Positions 1-10,902 of a stretch of DNA of 64,000 nucleotides are shown one piece after another. The DNA is taken from positions 2,780,537-2,844,536 of the forward strand of contig NC_087071.1 in the NCBI RefSeq assembly GCF_963678635.1, given 5' to 3'. How positions within the stretch are numbered: position 1 is the stretch's first letter; every line of letters starts with the position of its first letter. Made by a program: the position numbers and the translations under genes. The notes beneath the pieces were generated by a model that was given only the letters and a program-made list of their open reading frames with translations, ran no database searches and had not been told where the DNA came from. This DNA comes from Symsagittifera roscoffensis. Lineage: Eukaryota > Xenacoelomorpha > Acoela > Convolutidae.

Positions 1-99
1 CTACAAACTAAAAACGTCATTCGCATACTAGCCAAATTACTAAAAACATCCAATTTGATTCACGAAATCTTCCCCCATGGCTTTTTTCCTGATGACTAA
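1..99 (+). CDS. C-terminus of the 3'-terminal ORF of the retroelement (partial)
   Basis: Frame 1 is open from the window edge to a TAA at 97-99 and encodes 32 residues ending PHGFFPDD. This is the same end as the minus-strand ORF at 34166-34720 of the other copy, which ends PHGFSPDD. The two DNA stretches differ at many third codon positions while most residues are kept or conservatively changed. This supports a real protein-coding gene under purifying selection. Function unknown. Confidence 0.75.
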   Translation, partial: LQTKNVIRILAKLLKTSNLIHEIFPHGFFPDD

Positions 100-1352
100 G
101 TTGAGTATAATTAAAATAAATTTAACTAAAAAATTCGAATTGTACTAACCATTTTTTTGGAAAAAGTTTAAATTCTCTTTTTAGTCTTCTTACCATCATC
201 ATCTACAAAAACAGAAGAAAAAAAAGAAAAATACGAACTTGTTATATTAGAATACAAAACTAGAAATCTCTTTTGCTAAAACTGTTTTGCTCTACTAAAT
301 TTTTGCAATAAATAATGTAGTAAAATTAATATCCATAACTCTTAAAAACATCAGCATGACTAAGAAAAGAAAACCAACGGTACCCAAACAGGATTAACCC
401 AGTTCAAAACTGGATAATTTATTCTTTTGAAGACTATTACAAAGTCTAAGAAAGAAATTATAAAACAAAAAAAAATCAAAAGACAAACCCAAACCAAAAA
501 CAATTTGATTTTTGAAAAAAGACACAACCAAAAGTAACATAAGAAAGACCAGAAAAAACCAACATAAAAGGTTATCACAAAACAGGTTATCACAAAGAAA
601 CAGCACGAAATCATACTCCCACTCCAGGCCTACCCCACCAGAGAGGACGTCCTGAGCAGGCTTATAGCCGCTTAACCCACCGCGCTACACCCACGCTTTG
701 TGACCGCACTTTAATTTTTAATAAGAGGTACTCAAGGGTGAGTAACTCTTCAAAAAAACTTAACTAAAATACAACGCTTTTGCGAAAACAACGAACTAGA
801 ATCATGACTAAAAACCAAATTAACAAAAATCTACAAAATGTAAATCATAATATGCAGTATATAGATCATACACAACAACAAAGACGAACATCCAAAGACT
901 AGACGATCCCATCACAACTTGAACAAAAGAATGGCTAAAACACAACCGACATGCCGTCCACAATCACGACTCAAATGATTTGAAGTACGACTAGACTTCG
1001 CAGAAAAGGACTTCATTGAACCTGACCAATGACCACCTCGATGTTCAAGTATACGTAAAGATCGGAGTTACAAGGCATCCCTTCCAAACACGAAAGACAG
1101 CTCTCCACTAATACGGAAAAACATGACATAGCAAACCATTTTGAAATCGGATTGATTTCATTGGGGATCGCATTCGTTGTCGAATGACAAGACGATAACT
1201 TCATGTCCATCATTCCAGCTTTCTGGAACGTTTCTCTTCAAGGAGAAACTGGACAAGAAAAATGATGTTCGCCAAATACCAACGTTCATAATCCATCCTT
1301 CAATTGCAGAAGAAAGAGATAAAACTCAAAAACTCTGTAAACCCCGGATGGG
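100..1352 (+). other. Non-coding 3' region of retroelement copy 1
   Basis: About 1.25 kb between the last stop codon and the LTR, with no credible ORF. It aligns in blocks with the reverse complement of 32573-34165, including the GC-rich block around 605-700 and the polypurine-like ACCCCGGATGGG just before the LTR. A pyrimidine run ending TTTTTAG near 170-183 resembles a 3' splice site and has a counterpart in copy 2. Confidence 0.7.
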
Positions 1353-1765
1353 TGGAACCTGATCTAAACTACTTTTTATTATTTCATTTAAAATAGATAT
1401 TTTACCACTGTAAAATATTTAATATTAACCAATCATAATCCATCTAACTAACAACCCACTTATTTGTAAGTGCTGAAATTACTTTTAATTTCAGCACTAG
1501 AGAAGTTTGAATTTAACTTAGAAATTAGTTACCTCTCCTCGAGAACTTCAGCAGCCGCAAAAAAACCAGTATACTCTAGATCTATTGAGCCTAGCAGAGA
1601 CTAGTTAAACACCCTGAGACTAGTAAGTATAAGAGTAAGATTAGGATCGGTATTAGACTAAGAAGTTGCACGAATCTATCCGGCCGAAAATAAGATAGCG
1701 TGACGAGCAGACGGTGTACCCTATCCGAAATTACTCTATAAGTTATACACATCATACATAACTCA
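1353..1765 (+). repeat. 3' LTR of copy 1
   Basis: 413 bp starting TGGAACCTGATC and ending CATAACTCA, so it has the usual TG...CA ends. It is homologous along its whole length to the 410-bp LTRs of copy 2 at 32163-32572 and 50423-50832, but has many substitutions, mostly at the outer end. It is preceded by the purine-rich GGATGGG expected for plus-strand priming. Confidence 0.88.
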
Positions 1766-3254
1766 AGAAGTCCAGAAATGAAATTATTCGAATTCAAGAA
1801 TTACAAATGACAAATGAATGAAGACTTTTGCAACTCAGGTTGAGATTTTGTAAGACTACTCGAGACAGCAAAAACCAAGGCTCATCATGGGGCAAGGGAG
1901 ATTTGGGTTAGAGCCAGTTTAAATTGAGTCCTACATTGAGTCGTACATCGAGTCTCAATTGAACCTTAAATTTAAAAAATAATGACGCTTAGAAGCTGTT
2001 GAATTTCCAACTTTTCTGGCAGTGACTTTATCTTCGATCAAAGTAAAAGTGGTATGCTAGACGCTAATGCGCTATTGGAGTTTGACCAATTTTATTAGAT
2101 TTTACATTCGGAATACGCATTACATGCCTAAAACTTTGCAAAAACACTGTGTTCGTCATAGACTCATGCTTTCAAAGTTAATTTTGAAGGTAAAACTTCA
2201 GTACTCACGAGTTTACTATTAATGTTTATCATACAGTTATGCTTATACGGAAAAATATTTATTACAGATTATCGTAGAATTCCATGGAAATTGTATTTTT
2301 TACGTTTTTTTTTTCACACCTTCCACATAGGAGAATATATGATAAGCTGTGTTTTGCAAATTGTAAGCGGATTCCACAAAAAGGAGACTCCATGTGATCT
2401 TCTTTTGTTCATTCATTTTCTTTGATGGTTCGGAGAAAAAATTATGATGTTTAAACTTTTGTACCTGGAAGTCAGGAACATGCAGACACAACTTTATGCG
2501 CCAATCCAGCGCACGCAGTTTGGCCTCGTAATGATCTTTTTCCCTTTATTGAGGTCAACCCTGGCTATATCAGACTCTGTATCAAAGAGTCAGTGCCGTT
2601 GAAGCCTCCAATTTCGAGATTTACTTCAAGAATATTTTTAGAGTCCAGATCCGAGCCATGTATGTACATGAAACAGCCTGTGTTTGCGCTATCAAGAATT
2701 GTGCATTTTTCACTTTTGCTGGACGAGGTAGTTTCTGAATTCGAAATAAAGGTAGAAGCGGTGTCGTCTCCTGCAGATCGCTTCTGTTCCTCCGAAACTG
2801 GACCTTCATAGTAATACTTGAGTCAGTAGATGGTATGTTAACTTCATATGTCATCTTTAAACTCAATTTGTATTGACGTTAAGCCTGCTCCTGCAATTGA
2901 GAAACATGTGATCATGTCTGCAGTTTTTGAAGACGAAATGTGTGCTACAGAAAACTCGCAAGCCATTAGGAAGCAACCCGACAAATAGAAGTGAGCAGAA
3001 TGTTCCAGACATCAAGCGATCAAATGATCTTACAAAACGAGGTGTACCGAAACAAGTTGATATTTTGTGATCTTGACTATGCAAACCGTTTACGATGCTT
3101 ATTTCTGGTTATGTGTGTTTACCGAAAAATACCCATAATTAAATTTGTTTTATTCAGTTTTTTCAGATTGAGCGCACATTTTGGCGCCCCACAAGGGAAC
3201 CACTGTTGATAGTTCCCTTTAGAAAGTTTCGCGGACCCGAGTGTATCCTCTCGT

Positions 3255-3545
3255 CAGTTGGCCGAAAGTGGGCGTTTAGCGAAGAGTGAGCAGCTGGCCG
3301 AAGGTCCAGTTGGCCAGACATCAGTGTGTTTACCAGTTGGCCGAAGGTCCAGTTGGCCAGACATCAGTGTGTTTACCAGTTGGCCGAAAGTGGGCGTTTG
3401 ACCGAAATTGGGCGTTTAGCCGAAGACGGTCCATTTGGCCGAGTGTCCAGTTGGCCGAGTGTTGGGTTGGCCGAGTGTCTAGTCGGCCAATTGTCCAATT
3501 GGCAGATTGTCCAGTCGGCCGAGTGTCCAAATAGCTGAAAGTCGT
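3255..3545. repeat. GTTGGCCGA minisatellite in unit A
   Basis: Short imperfect tandem repeats built on GTTGGCCGA. They include two near-identical ~43-bp copies around CAGTTGGCCGAAGGTCCAG, then shorter ~15-bp units of the form GTTGGCCGAGTGTCCA. Several reading frames are open only because of the repeat. No coding meaning is claimed. Confidence 0.85.
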
Positions 3546-4770
3546 CATAGTGAGCAGTTAACACAATTGGCCAAAGTTGGAAGTGTGCAGTTGGACGAGG
3601 ATCCTGTAAGCCGACAGACGACAGAGCATACAGGCAAAAGACCAGACCGGAACAAAGCTTTTTCAGGTATCCAGTTCATCAGACAGGGGGTCAACTACAG
3701 ACGTTTTGTGTGAGTTTGAGAAGTGATTGCCGGACTTTTCCTCTGCAGCTGACCAAAAATCTGACAAGCCGAAACCGGTGACCGCCCAATCTCCAAAACT
3801 GTAGCAAGGTTCCAAAGTTTTTAAAATTTTCCATTTGTGCAATAAAATTTTATACAAAGTCTTATATGGTTGAATTTTTCCCGAAAGCTAGCACCCGGTA
3901 ATTTTTCTCAATATCCAATTTTTTTGGACAGTTCCGTTGAGCTGAAATATCTTGCAGTCGGTACATAGACAAACTGATTGATATTTTTTCTCGATACCGA
4001 AAATGTTTGTATATTTGTGAACGGAATATTAATCCGTGAAATCGGAACATAGACAAGAGGTACTGGAATAGTTTTTTGGATTATTTTATGACTCGAACCT
4101 GCTGACCAAAATTTTCCAAAAATTTTTGTGAAAAAATTAAAAAATTGCCAAAAAAATCCTCAAAACGTCCCCAGAATTCTGCGAAACTGTGCTGTAAGTT
4201 GACACCAACCTTATGTTAAGTCGTATGGTAGCAAAATATTAGGCAATTTAAGTTGAGTTTTTCATCCTCAGGTTTCTTCCGCGTGTGTTGTTGGAACTTA
4301 ACCAATTTGCTGATCCCTAACCCACCTTACTGAAAACCAGTTCGCTTCAAGTAAATCAAAGCTGTTTCTCCCGTCCGATTTTTGAAATCGTTGCGTGACA
4401 GTAATGTTAAGTTGTCAGGTACGGTGATATTAAGTGAGTTGAGTTGAATTATGTCATCCTCAGGTTTACTCCATGTGTGTTGTTGGAGTTCAACCGGCCT
4501 ACTTAATTTTCCAACCCCATTGGTACTTAAGCGTAACGTAGCCGACGCATAGGTCCCTAAGTGCATGGTATTCATTCTAGGAGCTAGTTCCTTGGATCAC
4601 GCGCTCCGAAAACTTCCCGCTCCATCTCAGAAGCGTGTTAAAGATACTTGCTTTACAAAGCCAGGTTTAAGTTTGAACTTTAATGCTAGGGACTCTCAGA
4701 AAACAATACAAACTGCACTGCGTTAAATGCTCTATGTGGAGTAGGCTTCGAAGTGTGCATTATATGCTTC

Positions 4771-5187
4771 ATGCATCAATATGGGCTTCATAAAACTAAT
4801 GACAACGTTGAGTCTCTGTTTGGTCAACCGACAGCTCCAGTTAGTTTAAAAATGAAGAAATGTTACTGGGGACCCTTCCTGGAAAAACCCATTGAAATCA
4901 GTAATTTTGAAATCGAACCAATGCACAAAGATAACCTGTTAGTTGACGGACCTTTTTGTAGACCTATAGACGTTCCAGGAAATTATGACCCATTTACAAA
5001 TCCTTATGGTTTTCGTGCAATTGATTCCAACCAAAACTCAAGCGAAAGCGATAACGAAAATTGGATTAGCTCCAGTGAAATTTATTATGAAGTTAAGACC
5101 GCCGGTGCTTTAAACTCCTTGATTAGAGCTTACAGTATTTTAACTTCATGTACCTTTTCGTATTTAATTTTGGTTTCAGAAATTTGA
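4771..5187 (+). CDS. Hypothetical protein in tandem unit A
   Basis: ORF of 138 codons from the first ATG to TGA. The middle has protein-like composition (KMKKCYWGPFLEKP, VDGPFCRPIDVPGNYDPF) and an acidic/serine patch, SNQNSSESDNENW. It ends in a hydrophobic stretch that may be read-through into an intron, because a possible donor GTGCTT follows KTAG. The identical protein is encoded in unit B. I recognise no family. It may be an exon of a repeat-borne gene or a fossil, since near identity of the copies reflects recent duplication and not necessarily selection. Confidence 0.4.
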   Translation: MHQYGLHKTNDNVESLFGQPTAPVSLKMKKCYWGPFLEKPIEISNFEIEPMHKDNLLVDGPFCRPIDVPGNYDPFTNPYGFRAIDSNQNSSESDNENWISSSEIYYEVKTAGALNSLIRAYSILTSCTFSYLILVSEI

Positions 5188-6894
5188 TTTGGTTTGTTTT
5201 CAGTGAAAAAAAAACATAGAGGCAATCAAATCAAAGCGCTTTTTTACAATATCTTAAGATTGTCGTATCAGTTTGGTCAAAAATATCAATTCACTTCTTT
5301 CATAAAGTGTCTGGTCAGTTTGTAGCGCCAAAAAGAGATCTACAAATAACAAGCAAAAGTACAATCGTTTTCACTACTATTTGGACCAATTTTTTCTTTA
5401 TTTTCAAAAACAATTGACTGCAACGTGCTGAATGAAGTCCAGAAAAGAAATTATTCGTATTCAAGAACTACAAATGACAAATGAATGAAGACATTTGCAT
5501 CTCAGTTTGAGTAACTTGTAAGACTACTCGAGACAGCAAAAATCAATGCTCCTCATGGGACAAGGGAGATTTGGGTTAAAGCTAGTAAAAATTGAGTCCT
5601 ACATTGAGTCCTACATTGAGTCTTAATTGAACCTTAAATTTAAAAAATAATGACGCTTAGAAGCTGTTGAATTTCCAATTTTTCTGGCTGTGAATTTATC
5701 TCCGATCCAAGTGAAAGAGATGTGCGACAGACGGTAAATCGTGATTGGAGTTTGACTAATTTATTAGATTATACTTTCGGAATACGGATTGCATGCTTAA
5801 AACTTTGCAAAAACACTGTGTTCGTCATAGATTTTGAAGGTAAAACTTCAGTACTTACAGATTTACTATTAATGTTTATCATACAGTTATGCTTATACGG
5901 AAAAATATTTATTACAGAATATCGTACAATTCCGTGGAAATTGTATGTTTAACGTTTTTTTCACACCCTGCACATAGGAGAATATATGAAAAGCTGTATT
6001 TTGCAAATTGTGAGCGGATTCCACAAAAAGGAGACTCCATGTGATCGTCTTTTGTTCTTTCATTTTCTTTGATGGTTCGGAGAAAAAATTATGATGTTTA
6101 AACTTTTGTACCTGGAAACCAGGAACATGCAGACACAACATTATGCGCCTATCCAGTGCACAGTTTGGCCTCGTAAGGATATTTTTCCCTTTATGGAGGT
6201 CAACCCTGGCTATATCAGATTCTGTATCAAAGAGTCAGTGCTGTTGAAGCCTCCAATTTCAAGATTTACTTCAAGAATATTTTTAGAGTCCAGATCCGAG
6301 CCATGTATGTACATGAAACAGCCTGTGTTTGCGCTATCAAGAATTGTGCATTTTTCACTTTTGCTGGACGAGGTAGTTTCTGATTTCGAAACAAAGGTAG
6401 TGGTGTCGTCTCCTGCAGATCGCTTCTGTTCCTCCGAAACTGGACCTTCATAATAATACTTGAGTCAGTAGATGGTATGTTAACTTCATAAGTGATCTTT
6501 AAACTCAATTTGTAATGACGTTGAGTATGCTCCTGTAATTGAGAAATATGTGATCATATCTGCAGTTTTGAAGACGAAATGTGTGCTACAGAAATTTCGC
6601 AAGCCATTAGGAAGCAAACCGACAAATAGAAGTGAGCAGAATGTTCCAGAAATCAAGCGATCAAATGATCTTACAAAACGAGGTGTACCGAAACAAACTG
6701 ATATTTTGTGATCTTGACTATGCAAACCGTTTACGATGCTTATTTCTTGTTATGTGTGTTTACCGAAAAATACTCATAATTAAATTTGTTTTATTCAGTT
6801 TTTTCAGATTGGGCGCACATTTTGTCGCCCCACAAGGAACCACTGTTGATAGTTCCCTTTCGAAAGTTTCGCGGACCCGAGTGTATTCTCTCGT

Positions 6895-7190
6895 CAGTTG
6901 GCCGAAAGTGCGCGTTTGGCCGAAGAGTGAGCAGCTGGCCGAAGGTCCAGTTGGCCAGACATCAGTGTGTTTACCAGTTGGCCGAAGGTCCAGTTGGCCA
7001 GACATCAGTGTGTTTACCAGTAGGCCGAAAGTGGGCGTTTGACCGAAATTGGGCGTTTAGCCGAAGACGGTCCATTTGGCCGAGTGTCCAGTTGGCCGAG
7101 TGTTGGGTTGGCCGAGTGTCTAGTCGGCCAATTGTCCAATTGGCAGATTGTCCAGTTGGCCGAGTGTCCAAATAGCTGAAAATCGTCATA
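6895..7190. repeat. GTTGGCCGA minisatellite in unit B
   Basis: Same minisatellite as at 3255-3545, with the same unit order. It differs by a few substitutions such as GTTGGCCG to GTAGGCCG near 7020. Confidence 0.85.
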
Positions 7191-8412
7191 GTGAGCAGTT
7201 AACACAATTGGCCAAAGTTGGAAGTGTGCAGTTGGACGAGGATCCTGTAAGCCGACAGACGACAGAGCAGACAGGCAAAAGACCAGACCGGAACAAAGCT
7301 TTTTCAGGTATCCAGTTCATCAGACAGGGGGTCAACTACAGACGTTTTGTGTGAGTTTGAGAAGTGATTGCCGGACTATTCCTCTGCAGCTGACCAAAAA
7401 TCTGACAAGCCGAAACCGGTGACCGCCCAATCTCCAAAACTGTAGCAAGGTTCCAAAGTTTTTAAAATTTTCCATTTGTGCAATAAAATTTTATACAAAG
7501 TCTTATATGGTTGAATTTTTCCCGAAAGCTAGCACCCGGTAATTTTTCTCAATACCCAATTTTTTTGGACAGTTCCGTTGAGCTGAAATATCTTGCAGTC
7601 GGTACATAGACAAACTGATTGATATTTTTTCTCGATACCGAAAATGTTTGTATATTTGTGAACGGAATATTAATCCGTGAAATCGGAACATAGACAAGAG
7701 GTACTGGAATAGTTTTTTGGATTATTTTATGACTCGAACCTGCTGACCAAAATTTTCCAAAAATTTTTGTGAAAAAATTAAAAAATTGCCAAAAAAATCC
7801 TCAAAACGTCCCCAGAATTCTGCGAAACTGTGCTGTAAGTTGACACCAACCTTATGTTAAGTCGTATGGTAGCAAAATATTAGGCAATTTAAGTTGAGTT
7901 TTTTCATCCTCAGGTTTCTTCCGCGTGTGTTGTTGGAACTTAACCAATTTGCTGATCCCTAACCCACCTTACTGAAAGCCAGTTCGCTTCAAGTAAATCA
8001 AAGCTGTTTCTCCCGTCCGATTTTTGAAATCGTTGCGTGACAGTAATGTTAAGTTGTCAGGTACGGTGATATTAAGTGAGTTGAGTTGAATTATGTCATC
8101 CTCAGGTTTACTCCATGTGTGTTGTTGGAGTTCAACCGGCCTACTTAATTTTCCAACCCCATTGGTACTTAAGCGTAACGTAGCCGACGCATATGTCCCT
8201 AAGTGCATGGTATTCATTCTAGGAGCTAGTTCCTTGGATCACGCGCTCCGAAAACTTCCCGCTCCATCTCAGAAGCGTGTTAAAGATACTTGCTTTACAA
8301 AGCCAGGTTTAAGTTTGAACTTTAATGCTAGGGACTCTCAGAAAACAATACAGACTGCACTGCGTTAAATGCTCTATGTGGAGTAGGCTTCGAAGCGTGC
8401 ATTATATGCTTC

Positions 8413-8829
8413 ATGCATCAATATGGGCTTCATAAAACTAATGACAACGTTGAGTCTCTGTTTGGTCAACCGACAGCTCCAGTTAGTTTAAAAATGAAGA
8501 AATGTTACTGGGGACCCTTCCTGGAAAAACCCATTGAAATCAGTAATTTTGAAATCGAACCAATGCACAAAGATAACCTGTTAGTTGACGGACCTTTTTG
8601 TAGACCTATAGACGTTCCAGGAAATTATGACCCATTTACAAATCCTTATGGTTTTCGTGCAATTGATTCCAACCAAAACTCAAGCGAAAGCGATAACGAA
8701 AATTGGATTAGCTCCAGTGAAATTTATTATGAAGTTAAGACCGCCGGTGCTTTAAACTCCTTGATTAGAGCTTACAGTATTTTAACTTCATGTACCTTTT
8801 CGTATTTAATTTTGGTTTCAGAAATTTGA
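8413..8829 (+). CDS. Hypothetical protein in tandem unit B
   Basis: Same 138-codon ORF as at 4771-5187, with the same start ATG, stop and protein. The codon 18 bases upstream reads GCG here and GTG in unit A, so only the internal ATG is shared. Function not recognised. Confidence 0.4.
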   Translation: MHQYGLHKTNDNVESLFGQPTAPVSLKMKKCYWGPFLEKPIEISNFEIEPMHKDNLLVDGPFCRPIDVPGNYDPFTNPYGFRAIDSNQNSSESDNENWISSSEIYYEVKTAGALNSLIRAYSILTSCTFSYLILVSEI

Positions 8830-9081
8830 TTTGGTTTGTTTTCAGTGAAAAAAAAAAACATAGAGGCAATCAAATCAAAGCGCTTTTTTACAATATCTTA
8901 AGATTGTCGTATCAGTTTGGTCAAAAATATCAATTCACTTCTTTCATAAAGTGTCTGGTCAGTTTGTAGCGCCAAAACCTAAGAGATCTACAAATAACAA
9001 GCAAAAGTACAATCGTTTTCACTACTATTTGGACCAATTTTTTCTTTATTTTCAAAAACAATTGACTGCAACGTGCTGAAT

Positions 9082-9460
9082 GAAGTCCAGAAAAGAAATT
9101 ATTCGAATTCAAGAATTACAAATGACAAATGAATGAAGACATTTGCAACTCAGGTTGAGTATTTTGTAAGACTACTCGAGACAGCAAAAATCAAGGCTCA
9201 TCATGGGGCAAGGGAGATTTGGGTTAGAGCCAGTTTAAATTGAGTCCTACATTGAGTCTTATATCGAGTCTTAATTGAACCTTAAATTTAAAAAATAATG
9301 ACGCTTAGAAGCTGTTGAATTTCCAATTTTTCTGGCTGTGAATTTATCTCCGATCAAACTAAAAGTGATGTGCGACAGACGGTAAATCGTGATTGGAGTT
9401 TGACTATTAGGAAGCAACCCGACAAATAGAAGTGAGCAGAATGTTCCAGACATCAAGCGA
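9082..9460. repeat. Truncated third tandem unit
   Basis: Begins like units A and B. Near 9404 it jumps from GGAGTTTGACTA to the sequence that lies ~850 bp further on in unit B (ATTAGGAAGC at about 6605). Similarity ends at 9460 after CATCAAGCGA. It is therefore a partial copy with an internal deletion, and it marks the right edge of the array. Confidence 0.85.
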
Positions 9461-9603
9461 CCATTGCAAATTTCATTTTAAATCTTGTTCAGGCAATCTC
9501 TGTACTAACTAATTTTAAACAAAAACAGCTCGATTCCTAGATCGAAAAAGTTTGAAGAATTTTCTGGTGGAATGTGATTTGCGTTGTTGCTTGATACATT
9601 TTA

Positions 9604-10833
9604 TCAATTTGCGATTCTCTGTAGTCTGTTTTGTACACTTGTTTCCATTTTTTTAAAGTTTCGGTTTAATTGAGTGTCGCCCAAATCTCTTCCGCTTCTG
9701 CAAGCAATGAAAAACTGGGGAACTCCAGAGTGCAACTGAAGTGCACTCAGTGGAAATGTGAACTCGGCCGAAACGTCTGTTACTCTTTCTTCTGCTCCCA
9801 CAAGAAGTAGACGAGTATTGGAAATTAGAAGTATAGAATCTGAATAAACAGGTTGCGTATAACTACCAGCGATAAACGTTTTAGCTTTCACCTCAGCGGT
9901 GTAGGATTTTTCGGGATCTAACTCAGTTAACTCTTGCGATCTTTGCGATTCGAAACAATCCAGTTGTTCAAATTCTCTGAATAATTTTCCTGAATCATCT
10001 TCGATTTTAACGCATAAGTAACTTCTGTGGTCCCGTCGACAACTGGCAACTGGAGCATCGCGGCTCCATTCGACCTCGAATCCCGTTGTCGTCATGTCGG
10101 TGAGGACGAACTCATTCTTATTCCAGTTGTCAGGTGGCTTCACTCCAATTTCTGATTACTTGATTTCTGATTTCTGATTACCTGAACATAAGCGAGGGTC
10201 CTTAACTTGACATTCCCTGCTCGCAGATTAAAAAATGATCTTATAAGAGAGGATAGAATCTGAGAATATATTTTTTCAAATGATCACGTTCAAACGAATT
10301 TAAAAACACCACGTTTCGTTCTAGTTATTAGACCTCGCGAAATTGTAGTTTTCGTTTTTAGGGCCTAGCAAACTACATTTGGAGGGAATATTTGAATGAG
10401 ATCTGGAGTCAATGAATCAATTGTCTCCGCACTCTGTGTCGATGAAATCCGACAATCAGAATAGGAAGTTGGTTCTTCAGGAACTGGAGTTGAAACTGCT
10501 CTCTTAACAAGTGACTCGGTAGACCTTGCTGTCTGAATATTCCAGTACAATTCGTGCTCTACATAATCACAATTACAGCCCTCCTACAATGTTATTGTCT
10601 CGCAGTCATACGCGAAGAGATTTTTTTCTGGGACAATGCTCGAGCAAGGTTGTATCGTTTATCTCAGTGTTTTTTAGTGCCGGGTAGCACTCATTAATAG
10701 TTCGACTCTCGTACATTCGTGTTCGATTCTGTCGAAGTAGATCGATATGATCCAGGCGGTAGTTCGGCCCCGAAGAGTGAAATTTTTTTTGTCCATTCTT
10801 AGTTTTGAATGCCGTCAATTTTTTGAGAGCCAA
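9604..10833 (-). CDS. Multi-exon host gene with a fibronectin-III-like domain
   Basis: Coding exons read on the minus strand. Exon a runs from about 10833 (or further upstream; no ATG in frame) to 10612. A 28-nt GT-AG gap (10584-10611) follows. Exon b is 10377-10583 (69 codons), starting EGCNCDYVEHELYW and ending IFPPN at a GTAGTT donor. A short exon c near 10182-10216 and a 30-nt gap (10152-10181) lead to exon d, 9604-10151. Exon d encodes a region typical of a fibronectin type III fold (PPDNW, GFEVEWS, LTELDPEKSYTAEVKAKT) and ends at a TGA. The join between exons b and c is unresolved because their phases do not match, so an exon may be missing. Such domains mediate protein binding; no function is assigned. 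Exon b to a and exon d to c are supported by stops lying exactly at the proposed splice sites. Confidence 0.6.
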
Positions 10834-10871
10834 GCTAGTGAACGGACTTACTTTGGACGGAGAGGCTCACT

Positions 10872-10902
10872 CTGTGTGTGTGTAGTTGTGTTTGTGTGTG
10901 TT
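10872..10902. repeat. TG microsatellite
   Basis: Interrupted (TG)n tract, read as (CA)n on the strand of the adjacent gene, just upstream of its first visible exon. Confidence 0.8.

Larger units (their letters stand above)
1..1765 (+). mobile_element. 3' end of env-bearing LTR retroelement (copy 1)
   Basis: The window opens inside the last ORF of an LTR retroelement, followed by a non-coding 3' region and a complete LTR. The order and sequence match, in reverse orientation, the full copy at 32163-50832: terminal ORF, 3' UTR, a polypurine-like GGATGGG, then an LTR starting TGGAACC and ending AACTCA. The two copies have clearly diverged in the UTR and the ORF, so they are different members of one family and not a recent duplicate. 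The LTR ends at 1765 and directly abuts the tandem repeat unit that starts at 1767, so the element inserted into that array. Its 5' part lies outside the window. Confidence 0.9.
1767..5433. repeat. Tandem repeat unit A (~3.67 kb)
   Basis: First full unit of a tandem array. The start GAAGTCCAGAAA recurs at 5434 and 9082, giving periods of 3667 and 3648 bp. Each unit contains, in order: a ~190-bp core that is dispersed through the window (about 2350-2535), a GTTGGCCGA minisatellite (3255-3545), and an ORF of ~138 codons (4771-5187). The left border is the LTR of the inserted retroelement. Similarity to unit B is near complete beyond about 2300 but lower in the first ~500 bp. Confidence 0.9.
5434..9081. 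repeat. Tandem repeat unit B (~3.65 kb)
   Basis: Second full unit of the array, head-to-tail with unit A. The part from about 7200 to 9000 is almost identical to unit A (I count about five differences in ~930 bp around the ORF). The first few hundred bases differ by many substitutions and small indels. It includes the same dispersed core (about 5993-6178), minisatellite (6895-7190) and ORF (8413-8829). Confidence 0.9.

Noticed and set aside
3286-3564. Overlapping ORFs on both strands in the GTTGGCCGA region, repeated in unit B
   Set aside because: All are products of the minisatellite; several frames on both strands are open together and none has a domain.
4327-4575. Minus-strand ORF of 82 codons, repeated at 7969-8217
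   Set aside because: Identical copies follow from the duplication. No recognised domain, and the opposite strand is equally open in unit B, so there is no strand evidence.
10834-10860. A 17-nt GTAAGT...CACTAG intron before the first FN3-gene exon
   Set aside because: The segment has no stop in the reading frame, so no intron is needed, and 17 nt would be too short to accept without transcripts.
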